Source of the DNA: Reyranella sp.
GTDB taxonomy: Bacteria > Pseudomonadota > Alphaproteobacteria > Reyranellales > Reyranellaceae
Length of the DNA: 64,000 bases
NCBI RefSeq assembly: GCF_030651995.1
Contig: NZ_JAUSBN010000067.1
Coordinates: forward strand, 1 to 64,000
Reading direction: 5' to 3'
Numbering within the stretch: position 1 is the stretch's first letter; every line of letters starts with the position of its first letter. A program made the position numbers and the translations under genes. Shown here piece by piece: positions 25,451 through 34,079 of this stretch. The notes below the pieces were generated by a model. That model had not been told where the DNA came from, made no database searches, and was given only the letters and a program-made list of their open reading frames with translations.

Positions 25451-26313
25451 GTGCGCGACCGCGTGCCGAAGGCGTCGCGCAAGCCGTCGCCCAGCAGGTT
25501 GATGCCGAGCACCAGCACGAACAGAGCCACGCCCGGAATGACGATCACCCAGGGGCTGAAGAACATGTAGTCCTTGGCCTCGGCGATCATCAGGCCCCAG
25601 GAGGGCAGCGGCGGCGGGACGCCGAGGCCGAGGAACGACAGCGTCGCTTCGAGCAGGATGGCCAGGGCGACCTCGAGGGTCGCCACCACGACGAGGTGGC
25701 TCGCGATGTTGGGCAGGACTTCGCGCGTCAGGACACGGAAGCGCGAACAGCCGGCGCACCAGGCGGCGGCGACGAAGTCGAGATTGCGCACCTGCATGGA
25801 GGTCGAGCGTGCGACCACCGCGAAGCGGTCCCACAGGAGGAGGCCGAGCGTCAGCACCAGCAGGGTCATCGAAGTGCCGAGCAGGCCCACCACGGCGAGC
25901 GCCACGAGGACGACGGGGATGGAGAGGCGCGTGGTGATGGCGAACAGCACGGCGTCGTCGATGCGGCCGCCGAAGAAGCCGCCCAGCACGCCGATGGTGA
26001 TGCCGATCACGCCGGAGACGATGGTGACGGTGACCCCGATCAGCATCGAGATGCGGCAGCCCCAGATCAGGCGCGAGAGATAGTCGCGGCCGAGCTGGTC
26101 GGTGCCGAGGATGAAGTCCGGATTGTGACCTTCCATCCAGAACGGCACGAGCAGGCGGCGGTTGAGGTCCTGCGCGAACGGATCGTGCGGTACGATCAGC
26201 GGTGCGAAGATCGCGCAGAACAGCGCAAGACCGACGATGACGGCGCCGATCCACGTGCCCGCGCTTCTCCAGCCCCGGCGCGGGCCGGCATTGATGGCGA
26301 CGGCAGTACTCAT
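25447..26313 (-). CDS. Peptide ABC transporter permease (DppC type)
   Basis: A 288-residue inner-membrane protein with an N-terminal helix then HDPFAQDLNRRLL and the GTDQLGRDYLSRLIWG motif of the DppC family, five further helices, and the EAA-like loop (VAAAWCAGCSRFRVLTREVLPN). It starts at 26313 and overlaps both neighbours by four bases. Partner of the DppB-type permease. Confidence 0.92.
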   Translation of the reverse strand: MSTAVAINAGPRRGWRSAGTWIGAVIVGLALFCAIFAPLIVPHDPFAQDLNRRLLVPFWMEGHNPDFILGTDQLGRDYLSRLIWGCRISMLIGVTVTIVSGVIGITIGVLGGFFGGRIDDAVLFAITTRLSIPVVLVALAVVGLLGTSMTLLVLTLGLLLWDRFAVVARSTSMQVRNLDFVAAAWCAGCSRFRVLTREVLPNIASHLVVVATLEVALAILLEATLSFLGLGVPPPLPSWGLMIAEAKDYMFFSPWVIVIPGVALFVLVLGINLLGDGLRDAFGTRSRT

Positions 26314-27224
26314 GCGCGCAGCCGCGGATCGAGCACGGCATTCAACAGGTCGGAGACCATCGTCAGGGCCACATAGATGACGGCGAGCACCAGTACGACG
26401 GCCTGCACCACCGGGAAATCGTTCTTGGCGATGCTCTCCCAGGCGAGGAAGCCGACACCGTGCAGGGCGAAGACCTGCTCGATGACGATCGAGCCGCCCA
26501 GCATGAACCCGAGCTGAACGGCCGCGATGGCGACGACGGGGATGGCGGCGTTGCGCAGGGCGTGCTTCAGCAGGATCGAGGCGCGCGACAGCCCCTTGGC
26601 ACGCGCGGTGCGGATGTAGTCGCTGCCCATCGCCTGGATCATGCCGGCGCGCGTGAGGCGGGTGAGGGCCGGCACCGCTGAGAAGGCGAGCACGATGCCC
26701 GGCATGACGAAATGCTCCCACGAACCGGTGCCCGAGATCGGCAGCCAGCCCAGGCTGAGGCCGAAGACGATCATCAGCAGGAGGCCCAGCCAGAAGGACG
26801 GCATGGCCTGCCCGATCAGGGCGACCATCTGCACCGCGCGATCGAAATTGGTGTTCTCGCGGACCGCGGCGAGGATCCCCATCGGAATCGAAATGAGGAG
26901 CGCGAGCGAGAGGCCCGTCAGGCCGAGCGTCAGGGTCACCGGCATGCGCTCGGCAATCAACGTCGAGACGCGGGTCTGGAAGAAGTAGCTGTTGCCGAGA
27001 TCGCCGGTCACCGCGCGTCCGACCCAGTCGAGGAACTGCTCGAGCACGGGGCGGTCGAGCCCGTAGGCCTTGCGCACCGCCTCGATGTCGGCCGCCGTGG
27101 CGTTGGGGCCGGCGATCGAGATGGCGAGGTCGCCCGACAGCCGTGTGAGGATGAAGGCGAGGGTCATGACCGTCGCCGCGACGAGCAGCGCCACGATCAG
27201 GCGGCGGAAGAGAAAACGAAGCAT
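26310..27224 (-). CDS. Peptide ABC transporter permease (DppB type)
   Basis: A 304-residue permease with six predicted helices, the N-terminal LRFLFRRLIVALLVAATVMT pattern, a periplasmic section (AVRKAYGLDRPVLEQF) and the EAA loop DYIRTARAKGLSRASILLKH. It is the first gene of a four-gene minus-strand unit joined by four-base overlaps. The matching binding protein is encoded convergently at 21891. Confidence 0.92.
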   Translation of the reverse strand: MLRFLFRRLIVALLVAATVMTLAFILTRLSGDLAISIAGPNATAADIEAVRKAYGLDRPVLEQFLDWVGRAVTGDLGNSYFFQTRVSTLIAERMPVTLTLGLTGLSLALLISIPMGILAAVRENTNFDRAVQMVALIGQAMPSFWLGLLLMIVFGLSLGWLPISGTGSWEHFVMPGIVLAFSAVPALTRLTRAGMIQAMGSDYIRTARAKGLSRASILLKHALRNAAIPVVAIAAVQLGFMLGGSIVIEQVFALHGVGFLAWESIAKNDFPVVQAVVLVLAVIYVALTMVSDLLNAVLDPRLRA

Positions 27225-27359
27225 GTGCGGCGGGAGCTTAGTGCGGATCGATCACGAAGGCGACCATGCGAATACCGCGCCAACTTCGGGATCGGGAGGT
27301 ACACAAGCGGTCACGACGGGGCGCTTGGCGTGGACGCGCTGGTCCTATAAGGGGGAGTC

Positions 27360-27815
27360 ATGCCGGTCTTCAACAATCCTCGGCGCATGCCCTGTTTCGG
27401 CCTGGCGCCCACACTGGAGGATTTCGAAGCGATCGCCGCCGAGGCGCTCGCGACGATTCCCGAGGAATTCCGTCGACATATCGGCAATGTGCGCATCCAG
27501 ATCGAAGACTTCCCGAGCGACGAGATCGAGAAGCAGATGGAACTCGAGACGCCGTTCGATCTGCTCGGCCTCTATCAGGGCGTGTCGATGATGGAGCGCG
27601 GTGCCGGTCATGTCGCCAACGACATCGACCGCATCTTCCTCTATCGCCGACCGATCCTCGACTACTGGTGCGAATCGGGCGAGGATCTGCCGCACATCGT
27701 GCGCCATGTATTGATCCACGAGATCGGCCATCACTTCGGCCTGAGCGACGACGACATGGAAGCGATCGAAGCCAAGGCCGAGGAAGAATCGCAGCGCGTG
27801 CAGCCCAACGCCTAA
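27360..27815 (+). CDS. Zincin-like metallopeptidase family protein
   Basis: A 151-residue protein with an HEIGHHFGLSDDD motif near residues 120-132, the HExxH zinc site plus a third ligand, as in the small minimal zincin-like family (PF06262 type). It lacks a signal peptide, so it acts in the cytoplasm. Its targets are unknown. GGGGGAG lies just before the ATG. A TATAAG sequence at 27346-27351 may be its -10. Confidence 0.85.
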   Translation: MPVFNNPRRMPCFGLAPTLEDFEAIAAEALATIPEEFRRHIGNVRIQIEDFPSDEIEKQMELETPFDLLGLYQGVSMMERGAGHVANDIDRIFLYRRPILDYWCESGEDLPHIVRHVLIHEIGHHFGLSDDDMEAIEAKAEEESQRVQPNA

Positions 27816-27819
27816 CACT

Positions 27820-27967
27820 CCCGTCGTCTCGACCGTAGCGCCCCTCGAATGGCTCGGGGCAGGCTCCGCTGCGGAGTGGAGAGACCTTCTCTCGACGATT
27901 TGCAGGCTTTTGGGGGAGAGAAGATCTCTCCACTCCGCACCTTCGGTGCTTCGGTCGAGAGGACGGG
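27820..27967. repeat. REPIN-like paired inverted repeat, type B
   Basis: The left arm starts CCCGTCGTCTCGACCGTAGC (27820) and the right arm, read on the minus strand from 27967, starts CCCGTCCTCTCGACCGAAGC. Both then contain GCGGAGTGGAGAGA. The left arm carries an extra inner hairpin (CCCCTCGAATGGCTCGGGG). The element fills the convergent gap between the zincin and superoxide dismutase genes. Confidence 0.8.
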
Positions 27968-27973
27968 TTTGCT

Positions 27974-28687
27974 TTAAACCCGCATCGCCTCGCGATAGAG
28001 GCGCTCGGCGTTCGTCCACTTGATCGCCAGCATGAAGGCGTCGATGTACTTCGCCGTGTCGGTGCCGTAGTCGGCCGCATAGGCGTGGTCGTACATGTCC
28101 ATGGCGAGCAGCGGCACGGCGCCGGCCGGGGCCATCGAATCGTTTTCGGCGCGGGAGTTCACCAGACGCTTGTCGCGCGGGGCGTAGGCCAGGATCACCC
28201 AGCCGGTTCCCGAGGCCAGGGACTTCCCGATGCCGACGAATTCCGCCTTCCAGCGGTCGAGGCTGCCGAAATCGCGCGACAGGGCCTGGGCCAGCAGGCC
28301 TGCGGGCTGGGTCGGCGCCTCGGCCAGCCCATCGAAATAGATCTCGTGCAGGACCGTCGAATTCTGCGCGGCCTGCTCGTCCCGCTTCAGCTTGCCGAGT
28401 TTTTCGGGTGGCACGGCGGAAAAGTCGAGCCTGGCCAGCTCTTCCCCGACCGCATTCAGCGTCTTCACCGCATCGGCATAGTCTTTGTCATGGTGATTGC
28501 GCAGCAGATCGGCCGACAGGCCCTTCACCTTCTCGGGGTTCAGGATCAGCGGCTTGGGCGTCGCCTTCGGCACGGGGACGGCAATCGCCACCTGCGGCGG
28601 CATCTGCTGGGAGCGTGCGCCAACTGCGAGACCACAAGCCAGCAGGCCGGCGCCCATGGCCAGAGAGCGGCGGGAGATGTCGGTCAT
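27974..28687 (-). CDS. Exported iron/manganese-type superoxide dismutase
   Basis: A 237-residue protein with a twin-arginine signal (SRRSLAMGAG) and a body with all four SOD metal ligands in place: His in NHHDKDYADAV, His in STVLHEIYFDGL, Asp and His in AMDMYDHAYAADYG. The fold-specific GTGWVILAY is also present. It should remove superoxide outside the cytoplasm. Motif spacing is that of Fe/Mn SODs, but several usual aromatic residues are replaced. It is the last gene of a minus-strand unit with DUF1254, Mug and Bug genes. Confidence 0.82.
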   Translation of the reverse strand: MTDISRRSLAMGAGLLACGLAVGARSQQMPPQVAIAVPVPKATPKPLILNPEKVKGLSADLLRNHHDKDYADAVKTLNAVGEELARLDFSAVPPEKLGKLKRDEQAAQNSTVLHEIYFDGLAEAPTQPAGLLAQALSRDFGSLDRWKAEFVGIGKSLASGTGWVILAYAPRDKRLVNSRAENDSMAPAGAVPLLAMDMYDHAYAADYGTDTAKYIDAFMLAIKWTNAERLYREAMRV

Positions 28688-28722
28688 GGGGGCCTCCTGC
28701 TTGTTCGCAGGAGCAACGCCGA

Positions 28723-30135
28723 TCAGCGAGAGGAGTTGCGACGCACCGCCGGCACGCGGTAGCGGCCATCCCTCATCGCCTCGTCGGGTTGATAGGCGCG
28801 CAGGACCAGTCGCATCGGCCCGCCCGGTGCCGGCAGCCAGTTGGCGGCGCGCTCGCCCTGCGGGCGTTCGCGCTGGATGTAGATCGTGAGGGACCCATCG
28901 GCGTCGCGAGTCAGGTCGGGGGTGTGATCGCCGATCGAGTGGCGGGCGATCGGATTGTCGACGAAGAAGGCGCGGCCCTCCGGCGTCACCTCGTAGGCCG
29001 ACAGCGACCAGAAGGCGCGTGCCGGCGGCAGGCGGTCGGCCGAAAAGGTGAGCGTGTAACGCTGCGCCCCGGAGAGAGGCCGTCGGTCCGCATCGACCGC
29101 GCAGCTCACATAGACCGCCTCTCCCGGAATCAGGGCCCCGAGTGCCGTCAGCGCCGTGGCGGCGCGATAGAGGTAGTCGTCGCCGAAATTGCCGAGGTGC
29201 CGCTCGCCATAGGTCCAGCCGTCGATCGTGCGGCCGCGCCCGGCGGCAGCACGGATGTCGGCATGACCCTGCTCCATGCCGGCGCGAATGGCGCGCCGCT
29301 CGGCATCGCCGAAGGCGCGCTGGTCGAACCTGCGTCCGGGCTTCAGCTTCAGCGGGGCAAGCGACTCGAACAGCGGGCGGTCGCGTTCGGGCAGCGGGCT
29401 CTCGCCCAGTGCCCGCATGCCGATGTCGAACAGGTCGAAGGGGACGCCGGGATCGGCGGCCGGCCAGTCGGCGACCGGCTCGGGCGGCGCCTGCGTGCGG
29501 AAGCGCATCAGCTCGCCGGTCTCGAGGATGCGTCGTTCGTTGCGCATGTCGGGCGTCTCCAGCAGCACGCGGTTCTGCAGGATGCGCACGCGGTCGAGTT
29601 CCCCGGGGCCGTCGACCAGGATGCGACCGAGCAGCCATGCCGAGGTGGTGGGCGCGCGGACCAACGTCACGTCGCCCGGCGCGTCGCCGTTCCACTTCGG
29701 CCCGACGATCATGTGTGTCGCGAGGCCGTTGCCTTTGAGGCGATTGCTGACGACGAGGAAGTTGTTGGTGAACAGGTCGACGAAGGCGTAGCTGTAATAG
29801 AGATCACCGACCGGCGGTACGGTCAGGAACAGCGGTTCCAGCGACAGGTCGAGCCAGGCGGAGGAATAGAGCGTGTCGGAATTGGGCGTCGTCACGTCGC
29901 GCGTACGTGGATCGGCGAGCGTCGGTACGTGGCGGAAGCGGTTGAGGCGCTGGCGTTGCGGGTTGCTCTCGTCGACCGTCGCGCGCCAGCGGGCGCGGTA
30001 CATCTCGTAGACCGGGAAGAGGTAGATCGTGGCGCGTCGTGCGAGGTCGCGCACCACCGCCGTGGTGTCCTGGGCTTCCGCCAGCGCAGGCAGGCCCATC
30101 AGCCCGGCAAGCGTGGCACGGCGGCCGATCCTCAT
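28723..30135 (-). CDS. DUF1254/DUF1214 domain protein
   Basis: A 470-residue exported protein (signal ending LAEAQ) with an N-terminal DUF1254 region (NRFRHVPTLADPRTRDVTTP, then DTLYSSAWLDLS) and a C-terminal DUF1214 region (ARAFWSLSAYEVTPEGRAFF and RANWLPAPGGPMRLVLRAY). The function of these paired domains is not known. It overlaps the upstream mug gene by four bases and precedes the exported dismutase. Confidence 0.87.
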   Translation of the reverse strand: MRIGRRATLAGLMGLPALAEAQDTTAVVRDLARRATIYLFPVYEMYRARWRATVDESNPQRQRLNRFRHVPTLADPRTRDVTTPNSDTLYSSAWLDLSLEPLFLTVPPVGDLYYSYAFVDLFTNNFLVVSNRLKGNGLATHMIVGPKWNGDAPGDVTLVRAPTTSAWLLGRILVDGPGELDRVRILQNRVLLETPDMRNERRILETGELMRFRTQAPPEPVADWPAADPGVPFDLFDIGMRALGESPLPERDRPLFESLAPLKLKPGRRFDQRAFGDAERRAIRAGMEQGHADIRAAAGRGRTIDGWTYGERHLGNFGDDYLYRAATALTALGALIPGEAVYVSCAVDADRRPLSGAQRYTLTFSADRLPPARAFWSLSAYEVTPEGRAFFVDNPIARHSIGDHTPDLTRDADGSLTIYIQRERPQGERAANWLPAPGGPMRLVLRAYQPDEAMRDGRYRVPAVRRNSSR

Positions 30136-30674
30136 GCCACGCGCTCGCGCAGACGCCGCCTTTCGGTGACGAAGGTGGCGGCTTCCTTCCAGGGCGCCAG
30201 CGTCCAGAAGGAGCGGGCGCGGCCCGAGGGCGAGGCCAGCACGAAGGCCACCGCGCCTTCGAGAGGCTCCGCCTGCCGTCCATAGGCCGGCGCCTTGAGG
30301 CCAAGGGCGAGCGCCGCGGCCTTCTTGGAGGTGAAGGCGATGGCGGCGGGCCGGAAGCGCCGCAGCTTGGCGTGCAGCGACGGCGCATCCATCGCTTCGG
30401 GGGTGAGCTCATGGTCCGACCCGACCTCGGTCTTGTTGAGGTCGGTCAGGCCGAGGCCCAGCGTCAGCAGCTCGGGATAGCGCTGCGGCGTCAGCCGTTC
30501 CGGCGTCAGGCCGACCGCGTGCAGGGTCGGCCAGAAGGCGTTGCCGGGATTGGCGTAGTAGGCGCGCGCCCTGAACGAGGCCGGGCTCGGCGCGGTGCCA
30601 CAGAACACCAGGTCGAGGCCCGGCGCCAAAAGGTCCGGAATGAGCGGGCTATTCCGCCTTGATGCCCGCGGCAC
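30132..30674 (-). CDS. mug: G/U mismatch-specific uracil-DNA glycosylase Mug
   Basis: A 180-residue member of the Mug family, which removes uracil or ethenocytosine opposite guanine. Motifs: VFCGTAPSPAS near the N-terminus (the usual GINPG is here GTAPS), NAFWPTLHAVGLTPERL, GLGLTDLNKTE, and ASPSGRARSFW near the end. I pick the GTG at 30674, which overlaps the Bug gene by 26 bp; an ATG at 30719 would add a long unrelated tail. The start is the least sure part. Confidence 0.78.
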   Translation of the reverse strand: MPRASRRNSPLIPDLLAPGLDLVFCGTAPSPASFRARAYYANPGNAFWPTLHAVGLTPERLTPQRYPELLTLGLGLTDLNKTEVGSDHELTPEAMDAPSLHAKLRRFRPAAIAFTSKKAAALALGLKAPAYGRQAEPLEGAVAFVLASPSGRARSFWTLAPWKEAATFVTERRRLRERVA

Positions 30675-31623
30675 GGATGACCTCGCCCCAGCGCTTGATC
30701 TCGGTCTGGATGTAGGCATCGATCTCGGGGACCGTCATGACGCCGGGCTCGAAGCCGCCGGCCTTCATGCTCTCCATCACGTCGGGAGACTTCAGCGCCT
30801 TCTCGGTTGCGATCCGAAGCCTGTCCTTGATCTTCGCCGGTGTGCCGGTTGGCACCGCCCAGATCGACCAGGAGGTCACGACCAGGTCCGGCGAGACGGA
30901 CTCGGCGAAAGTGGGGGTGTCCGGCAGGATGGTCGAGCGCTTGGCGCCGCTCGACGCCATCGGCTTCAGCTTGCCGGCCCTGACCTGCCCCATCAGCGAG
31001 TCGATGTTGGAGATGACCATCGGCAGATGGCCGGCCAGCACGTCGGCCGCCGCCGCGGCGGCGCCGCGATAGCTGACGAAGGTGATGTCGGCACCGGTCT
31101 TCTGCTTGAACAGCTCCATCGTCAGCGTCGGCGACGTGCCGAGGCCCGATGAGCCGAACGAATACTTGCCGGGCTCCTTCTTTGCGGCCTCGAGCAGCTT
31201 GGGCAGCGTGTCGTGCGGGAAGCTGGGACTGCAGCACAGCAGGTTGGGCTGCGTACCGATCCAGGCCACGGTCTCCAGGTCGGTGACGGCGTTGTAGGCC
31301 GGCTTGCGATAGAGGTGGGGCACCAGCGCGTGGCTGCCGATGTTGCCCAGCAGCACCGAATAGCCGTCGGCCGGCGACTTGGCGACATTGTCGGCGGCGA
31401 TCGATCCGCCGGCGCCGGTGCGGTTCTCGACCACGAAGGTCTGGCCGAACTCGTCGCTGAGCTTCACCGCAAGGCGGCGGGCGATATTGTCCTGCGAGCC
31501 GCCCGGCGTGAACGGGCAGACGATGCGGACATTGCGGTTGGGCCAGTCGTCGCGCTGCGCCAGGGCGAAGGTCGGCATGAACGGCAGCGTCGCCAGGCCG
31601 GCCGTGAAGTGACGTCTCCTCAT
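30649..31623 (-). CDS. Bug-family TTT binding protein
   Basis: A 324-residue exported protein (signal ends FALAQ) with the family motifs NRNVRIVCPFTPGGSQD and VENRTGAGGSIAADNVAKSP. It should bind a carboxylate or related solute. I use the ATG at 31623; a long open frame upstream is an antisense artefact of the acyl-CoA dehydrogenase gene. It heads a minus-strand unit with mug, DUF1254 and a dismutase. Confidence 0.9.
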   Translation of the reverse strand: MRRRHFTAGLATLPFMPTFALAQRDDWPNRNVRIVCPFTPGGSQDNIARRLAVKLSDEFGQTFVVENRTGAGGSIAADNVAKSPADGYSVLLGNIGSHALVPHLYRKPAYNAVTDLETVAWIGTQPNLLCCSPSFPHDTLPKLLEAAKKEPGKYSFGSSGLGTSPTLTMELFKQKTGADITFVSYRGAAAAAADVLAGHLPMVISNIDSLMGQVRAGKLKPMASSGAKRSTILPDTPTFAESVSPDLVVTSWSIWAVPTGTPAKIKDRLRIATEKALKSPDVMESMKAGGFEPGVMTVPEIDAYIQTEIKRWGEVIRAAGIKAE

Positions 31624-31776
31624 CGCGTCTTTCCTTTTGTTCAGAGTTTGTTGGGCGCGATGATGCACGAGGTGTGTCGCGCCGCCTAGGGCCGTCCCTC
31701 GCCTGGATTTCGTCCTGAGGTTCCGCGGCCTTGTCCGCCCCCTTCCGTCGGGCATGATGGCGGCCGGGAGGACCGA

Positions 31777-32937
31777 ATGAAGACGATCGACAAGGCCGAC
31801 GAAGCCCAGCTGCTTGCCACCATCGACCGCTGGATCGAGCGGGAGGTGGCGCCGCGCGTGAAGGAATTCGACCATGCCGACAAGTGGCCGGCGGAGATCG
31901 TCGAGCAGATGAAGGAACTCGGCCTGTTCGGCGCCACGATCAGCCCGGAATATGGCGGGCTCGGCCTGCCGGCCACGACCTACGCCGAGATCGTGATGCG
32001 CGTCTCGTCGGTCTGGATGGCCATCACCGGCATCTTCAACTCCCACCTGATGCTGGCGCTGGCGGTCGAGAAGTTCGGCACGCCGCGCCAGAAGGAGCGC
32101 TGGTTGCCCAAGTTCGCCACGGGCGAGATCCGGGGCGGTCTTGCGTTGACTGAACCCGATGCCGGCACCGACCTGCAGTCGATCCGCATGGTCGCCAGGC
32201 GCGACGGCAACGACGGCTACGTGATCAACGGCACCAAGACCTGGATCTCGAATGGCATCGAGGGCCACTGCTTCGCCATGCTGGTGAAGACCGATCCCGA
32301 GGCCAGCCCGCGCCACACCGGCATGAGCCTGTTCATCACGCCCAAGGGGCCGGGCTTCACGGTCGGCCGCAAGCTCGAGAAGCTCGGCTACAAGTCGATC
32401 GATTCCGGCGAGCTGGTGTTCGACGACTACAGGATCCCGGCCGATCACCTGATCGGCGAGGTCGAGGGCCAGGGCTTCGCGCAGGTCGCGGGCGGGCTCG
32501 AGCTCGGCCGCATCAACGTGGCCTCGCGCGGCGTCGGCATCGCCGAGGGCGCGCTGCGGCTCGCGACCAGCTACTCCCAGATGCGCAGGACCTTCGGCAA
32601 GCCGATCTGCGAGCATCAGGCGATCCAGCTCAAACTGGGCGAGATGGCGACGCGCGCCCGCGCCGCCCGCCTCCTGACGCTCGACGCCGCCGCCATCTTC
32701 GACCGTGGCGAACGCTGCGACATGGAAGCCGGCATGGCCAAGTATTTCGCTTCGGAGGCCGCCCTGGAGAACAGCATCGAATCGATGCGCATCCACGGCG
32801 CCTACGGCTACTCCAAGGAATACGACATAGAGCGCCTCTATCGCGACGCGCCGCTGACCTGCATCGGCGAGGGCACCAACGAGATGCAGCGAATCATCAT
32901 CGCGCGGCAGTTGATCAAGCGGAACCCGATCTCGTGA
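31777..32937 (+). CDS. Acyl-CoA dehydrogenase
   Basis: A 386-residue flavoenzyme. FAD/substrate motifs GLALTEPDAGTD and TKTWISNG are present, and the ending YRDAPLTCIGEGTNEMQRII has the catalytic glutamate of EGT. It should introduce a double bond into a short or branched acyl-CoA. The last four bases overlap the start of a CoA-transferase gene, forming a three-gene operon. Confidence 0.92.
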   Translation: MKTIDKADEAQLLATIDRWIEREVAPRVKEFDHADKWPAEIVEQMKELGLFGATISPEYGGLGLPATTYAEIVMRVSSVWMAITGIFNSHLMLALAVEKFGTPRQKERWLPKFATGEIRGGLALTEPDAGTDLQSIRMVARRDGNDGYVINGTKTWISNGIEGHCFAMLVKTDPEASPRHTGMSLFITPKGPGFTVGRKLEKLGYKSIDSGELVFDDYRIPADHLIGEVEGQGFAQVAGGLELGRINVASRGVGIAEGALRLATSYSQMRRTFGKPICEHQAIQLKLGEMATRARAARLLTLDAAAIFDRGERCDMEAGMAKYFASEAALENSIESMRIHGAYGYSKEYDIERLYRDAPLTCIGEGTNEMQRIIIARQLIKRNPIS

Positions 32938-34079
32938 GCGGCAAGCCGCTCGAAGGCATCCGCGTCCTCACCCTGGAACAGTTCGGCGCCGGTCCATACG
33001 GCACGATGTTCCTGGCCGAGCTGGGCGCCGAGGTGATCAAGATCGAGGCGCCGCAGGGCGGCGATCCCTCGCGCCAGGTCGGACCCTACAAGCTTGGGCA
33101 GAACGACAGCGAATATTTCCAGGCCTGGAACCTCGGCAAGAAGAGCGTGACCCTCGACATGAAGTCGGAGGCGGGGCGTCGGCAGTTCGAGGCGCTGGTG
33201 AAAGGCGCCGACTGCGTCGTGAACAACATGCGCGGCACGCAGCCCGCGAAGCTCGGCATCGACTATGCCAGCCTGAAGCATCTGAAGCCCTCGATCGTCT
33301 GCCTCCACATCTCGGCCTACGGGCGCGATAATGAACGCAGAGATTGGCCGGGCTACGACTTCCTGATGCAGGCCGAGGCCGGGCTGATGGAGCTGACCGG
33401 CGAGCCCGACGGGCCGCCAACGCGCGTCGGCGTTTCGATGATCGACAGCATGAGCGGCCTGACGGGCATTGTCGGCCTGCTGAGCTGCCTGCTGCGCGCC
33501 CGCACCACGGGGCAGGGCTGCGACGTCGATACCTGCCTCTATGATGTCGCCATGCACCAGCTCACCTATCCCGGCCTCTGGTACCTGAACGAGGGCGATG
33601 TCTCGCCGCGGGTGCCGAGGAGCGCGCATCTTTCGCTGGCGCCGGTCCAGACCTTCCCGACCAAGGACGGCTGGATCTTCATCATGTGCATGACGCAGAA
33701 ATTCTGGCTGAACCTGTGCGAAGTGATGGGACGCGGCGATCTCGTCACCGATCCACGCTTTCCCGATCCCAATACACGCGCGCGCAATCGTGCCTCGATG
33801 TCGGTCGAGCTCGACGTGACCTTTCGCACACGCACGACGGCCGAGTGGCTCGCTGCCATGAACGGGCTGCTGCCGGCCGCGCCGGTCTATCGGTTGGATC
33901 AAGCGCTCGACAGCGATTTCGCACGTGCCACCGGCATGGTCTCCGCCGTGCCGCATCCGGTGAGAGGCGAGCTGCGCGTCCTCGCCAATCCCCTGCGCAT
34001 CGATGGCGAGCGCCTGGCGCAGGCCGCTTGCGCAGCCCTCGGCGCCGACAACGAAGAACTGCTGGGCAAGTCGTCATGA
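32934..34079 (+). CDS. CaiB/BaiF class III CoA-transferase
   Basis: A 381-residue family III CoA-transferase. LTLEQFGAGPYGTMFLAELGAEVIKIE opens the protein (a 27-residue stretch summarised by its G-P-Y and EVIKIE elements) and the catalytic aspartate lies in WPGYDFLMQAEAG. It moves CoA between acids in the degradation of an unknown substrate. GTG start at 32934 overlaps the dehydrogenase stop. Confidence 0.9.
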   Translation: MSGKPLEGIRVLTLEQFGAGPYGTMFLAELGAEVIKIEAPQGGDPSRQVGPYKLGQNDSEYFQAWNLGKKSVTLDMKSEAGRRQFEALVKGADCVVNNMRGTQPAKLGIDYASLKHLKPSIVCLHISAYGRDNERRDWPGYDFLMQAEAGLMELTGEPDGPPTRVGVSMIDSMSGLTGIVGLLSCLLRARTTGQGCDVDTCLYDVAMHQLTYPGLWYLNEGDVSPRVPRSAHLSLAPVQTFPTKDGWIFIMCMTQKFWLNLCEVMGRGDLVTDPRFPDPNTRARNRASMSVELDVTFRTRTTAEWLAAMNGLLPAAPVYRLDQALDSDFARATGMVSAVPHPVRGELRVLANPLRIDGERLAQAACAALGADNEELLGKSS

